Source of the DNA: Geobacter sp.
Lineage (GTDB): Bacteria; Desulfobacterota; Desulfuromonadia; Geobacterales; Pseudopelobacteraceae
Assembly (NCBI GenBank): GCA_027346925.1
Contig: DAIERH010000116.1
Span: forward strand, 1 to 7,079
DNA: 7,079 bases
Direction of reading: 5' to 3'
In this document: piece by piece, positions 1-4,945 of the stretch
Position numbering within the stretch: position 1 is the stretch's first letter
Layout of the letters: each line of letters starts with the position of its first letter
Notes under the pieces: generated by a model
What the model was told of the DNA's origin: nothing
Databases searched by the model: none
The model's input: only the letters and a program-made list of their open reading frames with translations
Position numbers and translations under genes: made by a program

Positions 1-1
1 C

Positions 2-343
2 AAGTGCCGCCCCCCCGGGAACCGGGACCCGGAACAGGACGAGATCGCGGCCTGCTCTGCATTCCTGCTGCGGCAGCTCCGCGCCATCCGGCCCGAGGCA
101 GTGGTGGCGTTGGGCAAGTTCGCCGCCCAGACCCTGCTGGAGACCAAGGAGCCGATCTCGAAGCTGCGCGGCAGGTTCCGGGATTTCCATGGCATTCCGC
201 TCATGCCGACGTACCACCCCTCTTTCCTGTTGCGCCGGCAAGGCGAGGGGAACATGGACGCCTTCTGGGAGGTGTGGGACGACATGGTCCAGGTACTGCA
301 GCTGTTGAAGCTGCCGGTGCCGGAGAAGAGCAGGAAAAAGTAG
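2..343 (+). CDS. Family 4 uracil-DNA glycosylase, C-terminal part (5' truncated by window)
   Basis: DNA repair enzyme of the uracil-DNA glycosylase superfamily that removes uracil arising from cytosine deamination. The frame is open from base 2, so the 113 visible residues are only the C-terminal half; the GTG at 101 is internal and not the start. The fragment opens with KCRPPGNRDP, the hallmark of the iron-sulfur family 4 enzymes. Cys2 and Cys18 of the fragment are 16 residues apart, the spacing of the third and fourth 4Fe-4S ligands in this family. VVALGKFAAQTLL follows, then the second active-site motif YHPSFLLRR with its His at fragment residue 72. The first motif (GEAPG type) and the first two cluster cysteines lie upstream, outside the window. 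The gene ends 20 bp before the convergent NlpC/P60 gene. Family assignment is confident; the rest of the protein cannot be judged. Confidence 0.93.
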   Translation, partial: KCRPPGNRDPEQDEIAACSAFLLRQLRAIRPEAVVALGKFAAQTLLETKEPISKLRGRFRDFHGIPLMPTYHPSFLLRRQGEGNMDAFWEVWDDMVQVLQLLKLPVPEKSRKK

Positions 344-363
344 CCGGACATGGCGCCTTGTGG

Positions 364-1248
364 TTAGCGCCCCTCCATCCCGTACCATCTCCTCACCACA
401 AACACCCCCCGCGCCCGGCCGCCGGGCCACACGTCCACCGGCCGCCGCGTCCCCATGATCTGTTCCAGCCGCCTGACCAGCGGGGTGGTCACCACGCCCC
501 CGTTGCCCGCCTTGCCGCACGCCAGCCTGCTCTCGATGGTCGTCGCCCGGTCCAGCACGATGACCACGTGGCCGTCCCAGACGATCAGGTCCAGGGGCCG
601 CAGGAGCCGGGCCAGCTCCAGCGCCGATCTCCCGGCCACCGGTACAGGGCTGCCGAAGGCGACCAGTTCAGAGGTGTTGCGGGGCGTCCAGCCGTCGGTG
701 GCCTGGTAGAGGAGCCCGGAGCAGTCCACACCCGCCAGGAGCCGGCTGTCCCCCTTTGCAAGAGCGCCACCCCGATAGAACAGGCCGGCCAGAACGGGCA
801 CCCCTGAACTCACGTTTCCCCCCCATACATAGGGATTGCCGATGGCACCCTTCAGCCGGACGACGACCTCGGCGGCCGGTGGCAGGTTACGGGGCCGCGG
901 CGTTGGTGCGGTCGTGCGCAGCTCGATGAAGCGGCTGTCCACGTAGAGGCTCCTCCCGGCCGGCGTGGGGTAGTCGTCCGGCTCTACCCGGTAGATGGCG
1001 GCCGTGGTGCCCTTCAACTCCGCCAGGATCCTGAAGGGGGTCCCGGCAAGGGCGATGAACTCCAACTCCCGCACCTGGCCGCAGCGGTCGGTCTTCAGGG
1101 TCGCACCGTCCCTGCCGCCGAATACCGAGCTGAAGGCCGGGGTGTTCAGCACCGGCGTCGCGCTGCGCGCCACGCCGTAGCCGGCAGCATAGCCCGCTGT
1201 TGCCCGGCAGCAGAACAGGATCGCGAACAGGAGGAACAGCAGCCTCAT
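364..1248 (-). CDS. Exported NlpC/P60 family cysteine peptidase (putative peptidoglycan hydrolase)
   Basis: A 294-residue protein. Residues 1-21 look like a signal peptide (MRLLFLLFAILFCC, then ATAGYA with a likely signal peptidase I site), so it should act in the cell envelope. Residues 40-115 could hold an SH3-like region with a conserved-looking YVDSRFIEL; this is tentative. The catalytic domain starts near NPYVWGG (139-144) and has the nucleophile in GVDCSGLLYQ (Cys176) and the His in WDGHVVIVLD (His227). The Cys-His spacing of 51 is close to known NlpC/P60 enzymes, which cut gamma-D-Glu-diaminopimelate bonds in peptidoglycan stem peptides. Two oddities: about 20-25 extra residues lie between the YVWGG strand and the Cys, and Glu239 sits where the third catalytic residue (usually His) is expected. 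The start ATG overlaps the upstream stop (ATGA), with an AAGGGGGG ribosome site just before it. The substrate is inferred from the family. Confidence 0.88.
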   Translation of the reverse strand: MRLLFLLFAILFCCRATAGYAAGYGVARSATPVLNTPAFSSVFGGRDGATLKTDRCGQVRELEFIALAGTPFRILAELKGTTAAIYRVEPDDYPTPAGRSLYVDSRFIELRTTAPTPRPRNLPPAAEVVVRLKGAIGNPYVWGGNVSSGVPVLAGLFYRGGALAKGDSRLLAGVDCSGLLYQATDGWTPRNTSELVAFGSPVPVAGRSALELARLLRPLDLIVWDGHVVIVLDRATTIESRLACGKAGNGGVVTTPLVRRLEQIMGTRRPVDVWPGGRARGVFVVRRWYGMEGR

Positions 1249-2045
1249 CGTGCGCCCCCCTTGCCGGCCAGCGCCTGGCGCACCAAGTCCTTTTGGGCCG
1301 GGGTCAGCCGGGGGGTGGCGAGCAACTCCCTGAGTGTGACGGGTGGCAGCACCGGCAGGAACAGGGTAAACCAGACGGCGGGGGTGCGCGGGTTTTTGAG
1401 GATCGCCAGGCGGATATTGGGACGCCCCTTCCAGCGGCCATTGCGGGCGACCATGGAGATGGTCTCGGCGGTGGATGTTCCGGAGTTGATGAACTGATAC
1501 AGGGTGCCCTCCTTGAGGCGCGGGTTGTCCAGGCAGGCCTCCACCACCGGTGGCAGCCCTTCCCGCAACAGCGCCTCGACCACTGCCGCCGTGCCGCGCC
1601 GCGCCAGGGTCAACTTGTTGCCCAGCGGCTGGGCGGATAGGCGCTGGATGATGGCGCGTTCGGCGGCGAGACGCTGGTCCTGGCCGATGCCGGGGATGGT
1701 GCTGATCTTGAGCAGATCGAACAGGTACAACTGGGGCAAGAGGGCCAGGGCGATGTGCGCAGGTGTTTCGGGGTGGCAGACCAGGGCAATCTTGACCGGG
1801 TATGCCTCCAGCAAACGTTTGCCCCTGTGGATCGCGCTGAAAACCTCCACCGGCAGCCCGCGCCTGTTGAACAGCGCCAGCAGGTGATGTTCGTCAATGG
1901 CCGGATTACGCAGGGCCGCCAGCAGCACCTCGGCGGACTGCTCCTGCATGATCTGAAAGAGCTCTTCCTTGCCGGCAATCAGGGCCTGCCGGATTTGGTG
2001 TGACAGATTTCGGTCGCTCCCCGCATTTTTTGCAGCATCATCCAT
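1245..2045 (-). CDS. Uncharacterised helical-repeat protein with Asn-Pro (LRV/HEAT-like) repeats
   Basis: I do not recognise a named family. The protein has 266 residues from the chosen start at 2045, where GGGGAAG lies 4 bases upstream; an in-frame ATG at 2147 would add 34 basic, low-complexity residues but has no ribosome site. There is no signal peptide or clear membrane segment, so it is probably cytoplasmic. The sequence is nearly all helix with a recurring pattern of hydrophobic helix, Asn-Pro or His-Pro turn, then another Leu-rich helix: LLAALRNPAIDEHHLLALF (NP at 47), KIALVCHPETPAHIALALL (HP at 91), VEACLDNPRLKEGTLYQFI (NP at 174), RLAILKNPRTPAVWFTLFL (NP at 218), and a last TPRLTPAQKDLVRQAL. 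This resembles leucine-rich-variant or HEAT-type solenoids, which usually bind other proteins. Its stop overlaps the NlpC/P60 start by 4 bases, so the two are probably co-translated. No catalytic motif is visible. Confidence 0.8.
   Translation of the reverse strand: MDDAAKNAGSDRNLSHQIRQALIAGKEELFQIMQEQSAEVLLAALRNPAIDEHHLLALFNRRGLPVEVFSAIHRGKRLLEAYPVKIALVCHPETPAHIALALLPQLYLFDLLKISTIPGIGQDQRLAAERAIIQRLSAQPLGNKLTLARRGTAAVVEALLREGLPPVVEACLDNPRLKEGTLYQFINSGTSTAETISMVARNGRWKGRPNIRLAILKNPRTPAVWFTLFLPVLPPVTLRELLATPRLTPAQKDLVRQALAGKGGAR
1389..1526 (-). repeat. Protein-level internal repeat, copy 2 (residues 174-219 of the repeat protein)
   Basis: Second unit of the gap-free 44-residue repeat, from NPRLKEGT to the next Asn-Pro. 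It lies 127 residues after copy 1, about three units of 42-44, so degenerate units probably fill the interval. LARRGTAAVVEALL just before copy 2 looks like part of one. Confidence 0.55.
1770..1907 (-). repeat. Protein-level internal repeat, copy 1 (residues 47-92 of the repeat protein)
   Basis: This segment starts at NPAIDEHH and ends at the next His-Pro. It aligns without gaps to residues 174-219 of the same protein: Asn-Pro at both positions 1-2, Glu at 6, Leu at 9, Asn at 14, Glu at 21, Ser at 24, Arg at 28 and 31, Ala at 41 and Pro at 46 are shared. Both copies measure 44 residues from one Asn/His-Pro to the next. Confidence 0.55.
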
Positions 2046-2049
2046 ATCG

Positions 2050-2056
2050 CTTCCCC
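2050..2056 (-). promoter_or_regulatory. Ribosome binding site deciding the start of the repeat-protein gene
   Basis: On the minus strand GGGGAAG lies 4 bases before the ATG at 2045-2043. The alternative upstream ATG at 2147 has no purine-rich element in front of it, so this site supports the shorter 266-residue product. Confidence 0.55.
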
Positions 2057-2145
2057 GGGTGCGTCCGCCTGCCGGGCGCCTTTTCGGGATTAACCGCCAC
2101 AGGCCGCTCCTGCTCTTGCTAGTCGGTTGCGCGCCGCCCAGCTTC

Positions 2146-2168
2146 ATGATACAGATAGCATACTATTT
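2146..2168. promoter_or_regulatory. AT-rich palindromic patch in the divergent intergenic region (possible promoter/operator)
   Basis: The roughly 134 bp between the divergent repeat-protein and cheR genes is GC-rich except here. ATAG-CATA-CTAT (2155-2166) is a short imperfect palindrome. On the plus strand CATACT/TACTAT could act as a -10 for cheR, giving a very short leader. On the minus strand TATCAT (2151-2146) matches five of six bases of a sigma-70 -10, but its -35 is poor. No sigma-54 GG-N10-GC element is seen. Both promoter calls are weak. Confidence 0.25.
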
Positions 2169-2179
2169 CAGAGCAAGCG

Positions 2180-3055
2180 ATGCCACCCGGAAATATGAAC
2201 CTGACTTCAGATAGTGGCGACGCCACATTTCCAACCCTGGTCGAGATCACGGACGAAGAGTTGGAGGAGATCGGCATGGTCCTGGGGCTGCGCCGCCACT
2301 TCGACCTGTCCGTCTACAAAGCCAAGTGCATGAAGCGGCGCGTGGCCATCAGGATGCGCTCCACCCGCTGTCTCGATGCGTCCGCCTATTGCAGCCTGCT
2401 GCAACGAAACGACCGTGAACTGGACCTGCTCCAGAAGACGCTCACCATCCATGTGAGCCAGTTCTTCCGCAACCCGTCCATGTTCGAGAAACTGAGGACC
2501 GATGTCATACCTGGTCTCTTCATGGCGCGGGAACGGGAGACGGGATTCCCCCTGCGCTTCTGGTGCCTGGGCTGCGCCGGCGGGGAGGAACCCTACAGCC
2601 TGGCGATCCTGCTTCGGGAGCATTTCAGCGGGAATCTGCGCCGCACGCGGACCGTCATCGTGGGGACCGACATCGACCCCGAAACCCTTCAGGGTGCCCG
2701 ACAGGGGGAATACAACGAGGACCGCCTCAGGGACGTCCCCATGGAAATCAGGGAGCGCTACTTTCAGCACCAGGGGACGCGCTTTGTCCTGGCCCCCGAT
2801 ATCAGGGAGATGGTAACCTTCTTGCAAGGCGATATCACCGATGTGGGAGGGTACCTGGCGAGCGACCTGGTCTCCTGCCGTAACACCCTGATCTATTTCA
2901 ACCGGCACGATCAGGAAAAGATCCTGCATGGTATCGCCGATTGCCTGCCAGCAGGGGGGATCCTGGTGCTCGGCAAGTCCGAAAGCCTGGTGGGGAGCGT
3001 TCGTCCGCGTTTTACGCCGGTCTGTCCGGTGGAGCGCATCTATCGCAGGATTTGA
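2180..3055 (+). CDS. cheR: CheR-type chemoreceptor methyltransferase
   Basis: Transfers methyl groups from S-adenosylmethionine to receptor glutamates, the adaptation step of chemosensory pathways; cytoplasmic. The 291 residues match a stand-alone CheR (about 270-290) with no TPR or CheB fusion. Residues 22-90 form the N-terminal helical domain with a basic stretch (KAKCMKRRVAIRMR), which in this family helps bind receptors. Then come VSQFFRNPSMFEKL (92-105), the SAM-binding loop WCLGCAGGEEPYSLA (128-142), the acidic strand end GTDIDPETL (162-170), the beta-subdomain region near 195-215, DLVSCRNTLIYFNR (229-242) and LPAGGILVLGKSES (256-269). ATG 2180 is used; ATG 2195, preceded by CGGAAAT, is an equally possible start 5 residues in. 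It leads a same-strand cluster with an MCP 75 bp downstream and a cheW, so that MCP is the likely substrate. Confidence 0.95.
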   Translation: MPPGNMNLTSDSGDATFPTLVEITDEELEEIGMVLGLRRHFDLSVYKAKCMKRRVAIRMRSTRCLDASAYCSLLQRNDRELDLLQKTLTIHVSQFFRNPSMFEKLRTDVIPGLFMARERETGFPLRFWCLGCAGGEEPYSLAILLREHFSGNLRRTRTVIVGTDIDPETLQGARQGEYNEDRLRDVPMEIRERYFQHQGTRFVLAPDIREMVTFLQGDITDVGGYLASDLVSCRNTLIYFNRHDQEKILHGIADCLPAGGILVLGKSESLVGSVRPRFTPVCPVERIYRRI

Positions 3056-3080
3056 TGATGTATCAACCCCCATTACCGTA

Positions 3081-3117
3081 ATCCTGATAAACAGGATAGT
3101 GCTTAACCTCAACTATC
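3081..3117 (+). promoter_or_regulatory. Two overlapping, mutually exclusive short inverted repeats before mcp
   Basis: ATCCTG (3081-3086) pairs perfectly with CAGGAT (3092-3097) across a 5-base ATAAA loop. GATAGT (3095-3100) pairs perfectly with ACTATC (3112-3117) across 11 bases. They share bases 3095-3097, so only one hairpin can form in a transcript. No T-run follows either, so an intrinsic terminator is unlikely. The second hairpin ends 2 bases before the mcp ribosome site. Confidence 0.3.
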
Positions 3118-3119
3118 GC

Positions 3120-3125
3120 GGAGGA
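3120..3125 (+). promoter_or_regulatory. Strong ribosome binding site of the MCP gene
   Basis: GGAGGA lies 5 bases before the ATG at 3131. It is the best Shine-Dalgarno match in the window and fixes the MCP start. Confidence 0.8.
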
Positions 3126-3130
3126 ACGAC

Positions 3131-4411
3131 ATGCGTATCCCAATCGGCTATAAATTCATCATCGGTTTTGTCGTGGTGGTGGCCGCGGTGGCCTTCAGCC
3201 CCAGGCTGGTCGGCCTGCTGGGTTATTCGGCCGAGATCAGCAACATCCTGGGGTACGTGGTGGCCATGACCGTGGGGCTGATCCTGGGGTGGGCCTTTTC
3301 GAAACGGTTCACCGCCAATATCGGCCGGCTGACCGCGGCCGCCGAGTCCATCAGCCAGGGAGACCTGACCCACGATGTGGCCATCCGGCATTCAAGCCTT
3401 CCCGACGAGACCCATGAACTGGCGGAGCTGATCAGCCTGATGCAGCAAAACCTGCGCGACCTGGTGGGACACATCAAGAACGGTTCCGGGCAACTGTCCG
3501 AATCGGCCCGGGAGATCAATTCCACTGCACTGGAGATCAGTGCTTCCACCGGAGAGGTGGCCCAGGCCATCGAACAGATATCCCACGGCGCCGAGACCCA
3601 GGCAATGATGGTGGACAAGACCTCCAAGACCATCCGGGAGATAGCGATCTCCATCGAACTGGTGGCGGCCCGCGCCCGGGAGACGGCCAAGGCGGCCCGC
3701 GAGACCAGCCTGACCGCCCAGCATGGCGGCGCGCTTGCCGGCGAATCCCTGGAACGGATGAAGGAGTTTTTCGATCACCAGGAGATGATAAGGCATCGCT
3801 TCGATACCTTCAACGCCAAGTTGCAGAAGGTGGGCAAGATCGCCGAATTCATCGGCGACGTGGCCCGCCAGACCAATTTGCTGGCATTGAACGCCTCCAT
3901 CGAAGCGGTCCGGGCCGGGGAATACGGCAAGGGGTTCGCGGTGGTGGCCGACGAGGTGCGCAAGCTGGCCGATGGCTCGGCCCGGTCCGCCGCCGACATC
4001 AATGACATGATCGAGAACCTGCGCGAGGAGAGCCGCGGGATGCACGAAACCATCCAGGAGAGTACCCGTACCATCAGGGAGGGAAAAAAGAACATCGATG
4101 TGACCGCATCGGCCTTCCAGGAGATTCTCAAGACCGTACTGGAAACCGAGCGCAAAGCCACCAGCATCGCCGACCTCTCCCAGATGCAGCTCGACGGCTC
4201 GGGAAAGATGGTTAAGGCGGTGGATGAGATAGCCAAGGTAGCCGACGACAATGCCACCGCCACCGAGCAGGTCTCGGCCGCCATCGAGGAACAATTGGCC
4301 GCCATGCAGGACATGGCCCTGTCCACGAAGGAACTGGCCCAACTGGCTGAAGACCTGTCTGCCGCGGTGGAACGCTTCAAGGTCAGCGCAGGGGAGCCGG
4401 GTGCGCTATGA
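3131..4411 (+). CDS. Methyl-accepting chemotaxis protein with minimal extracytoplasmic loop
   Basis: Transmembrane signal transducer of 426 residues. Two hydrophobic segments, about 9-22 (continuing weakly to 31) and 38-56, are separated by only some 13-15 residues, so there is no room for a periplasmic ligand domain. A HAMP-like region follows (about 57-110, with the typical ESISQGDLT), then a long coiled coil with no PAS or GAF domain. The signalling hairpin tip is unmistakable: IGDVARQTNLLALNASIEAV then RAGEYGKGFAVVADEV (241-276; Glu264 at the tip). ISHGAETQAMM (150-160) and NATATEQVSAAIEEQLAAM (374-392) resemble methylation sites. About 20 heptads per arm would fit the 40H class, a rough estimate. 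The C-terminus lacks the NWETF-type pentapeptide that tethers CheR. The topology resembles Myxococcus DifA, which senses through partners. The stop overlaps the cheW start by ATGA. The stimulus is unknown. Confidence 0.95.
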   Translation: MRIPIGYKFIIGFVVVVAAVAFSPRLVGLLGYSAEISNILGYVVAMTVGLILGWAFSKRFTANIGRLTAAAESISQGDLTHDVAIRHSSLPDETHELAELISLMQQNLRDLVGHIKNGSGQLSESAREINSTALEISASTGEVAQAIEQISHGAETQAMMVDKTSKTIREIAISIELVAARARETAKAARETSLTAQHGGALAGESLERMKEFFDHQEMIRHRFDTFNAKLQKVGKIAEFIGDVARQTNLLALNASIEAVRAGEYGKGFAVVADEVRKLADGSARSAADINDMIENLREESRGMHETIQESTRTIREGKKNIDVTASAFQEILKTVLETERKATSIADLSQMQLDGSGKMVKAVDEIAKVADDNATATEQVSAAIEEQLAAMQDMALSTKELAQLAEDLSAAVERFKVSAGEPGAL

Positions 4412-4851
4412 CGGAGGTCGGGCGCAAATATCTGGTCTTCACCCTGCCGGGCACGCGCTATGCCGTTGACCTGGCCGAGGTGGCAGAGGTGGAGGAGCCG
4501 CCGGCCCTCTGGCCGATTCCCGGAGCGCCCTCCTGTTATCCCGGTGCCATGAACTTCCACGGCAGCATCGTGGCGGTCATGGACCTGTCCGCTTTTCTCG
4601 GGCGTCCGGTTGCCCCATGCCTGGAAAAGGTGATCGTGCTTGATCCGGCCATCGCATCCCTGGCCCTGCTGGTGGAGCGGGTGGAGAGCATCGTCCCCGC
4701 TGATCAGGTCCGGTATGATGATCACCAGGCCCGGCAGACGGAAGAGCCCCATTCGTCCGGATCGCTTGTCCTGCCCGGTGGCGTGGCTGCCGTGCTGCTG
4801 GATGTGGTCGGACTGGTCCGCGAGGCAACGGAGCGCATCGCCGCCGTTTAA
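4408..4851 (+). CDS. cheW: CheW-like adaptor protein
   Basis: Cytoplasmic coupling protein that links chemoreceptors to a CheA kinase. The 147 residues form one CheW domain: KYLVFTLPGTRYAVDLAEVAEV (7-28), IPGAPSCYPGAMNFHGSIVAVMDLSAFLG (37-65), VIVLDPAIASLALLVERVESIV (75-96), and a final strand region VLPGGVAAVLLDVVGLV (121-137). The usual signature G-x-x-N-L-R-G reads GAMNFHG here: His51 replaces the Arg that in E. coli CheW (Arg62) matters for receptor and kinase contacts. The product is somewhat shorter than E. coli CheW (167). The start ATG overlaps the MCP stop in ATGA, with AGGGGAG upstream inside mcp, implying translational coupling and a dedicated receptor-adaptor pair. No cheA is in the window, so the kinase must be encoded elsewhere. 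Naming it cheW is by domain only. Confidence 0.93.
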   Translation: MTEVGRKYLVFTLPGTRYAVDLAEVAEVEEPPALWPIPGAPSCYPGAMNFHGSIVAVMDLSAFLGRPVAPCLEKVIVLDPAIASLALLVERVESIVPADQVRYDDHQARQTEEPHSSGSLVLPGGVAAVLLDVVGLVREATERIAAV

Positions 4852-4879
4852 CACCCCGTCATCCCCCCTGCATTGCCGC

Positions 4880-4914
4880 TTGACACTCTCCTTCTATCTG
4901 TAAGACTTTGACAC
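4880..4914 (+). promoter_or_regulatory. Candidate putA promoter with a TTGACAC direct repeat
   Basis: TTGACAC occurs at 4880-4886 and again at 4908-4914, start to start 28 bp. The first TTGACA is a perfect -35 hexamer. With a 16-base spacer it faces AAGACT (4902-4907), only three of six to a -10 consensus but preceded by TG at 4899-4900 as in extended -10 promoters. The second copy has no convincing -10 downstream and may be an operator half-site or chance. The gap between cheW and putA (4852-4945) shows no terminator hairpin. Confidence 0.4.
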
Positions 4915-4945
4915 AGGAACCACCACAGTACCCTTGGGGGTTGTC

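Noticed and set aside
344..363. Bidirectional terminator between the convergent glycosylase and NlpC/P60 genes
   Set aside because: The 20-bp gap has only the short GGCGCC palindrome and no stem with a T-run.
4..807. Long plus-strand open frame overlapping the glycosylase and running antisense to the NlpC/P60 gene
   Set aside because: Its translation is Pro/Arg/His-rich with no recognisable motif, while the overlapping frames carry clear KCRPP and DCSG signatures. It is a GC-rich shadow.
1200..2003. Several plus-strand frames opposite the repeat-protein gene
   Set aside because: None has a convincing ribosome site or motif, and the minus-strand frame has a start, ribosome site and helical-repeat pattern.
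2046..2147. N-terminal extension of the repeat protein to the ATG at 2147
   Set aside because: No ribosome site precedes it, the 34 extra residues are basic and low in complexity, and a good ribosome site fits the ATG at 2045.
3081..3097. Intrinsic terminator between cheR and mcp
   Set aside because: The stem is only 6 bp and is followed by AGTGCTTAACC with no T-run, so termination is unlikely.
2207..3112. 301-codon minus-strand open frame opposite cheR
   Set aside because: No motif, and it lies wholly antisense to a gene with unambiguous CheR signatures. Long antisense frames are expected at this GC content.
3392..4854. Two long minus-strand open frames opposite mcp and cheW
   Set aside because: Composition is low in motif content and mirrors the codon bias of the coiled-coil gene; no ribosome site supports them.
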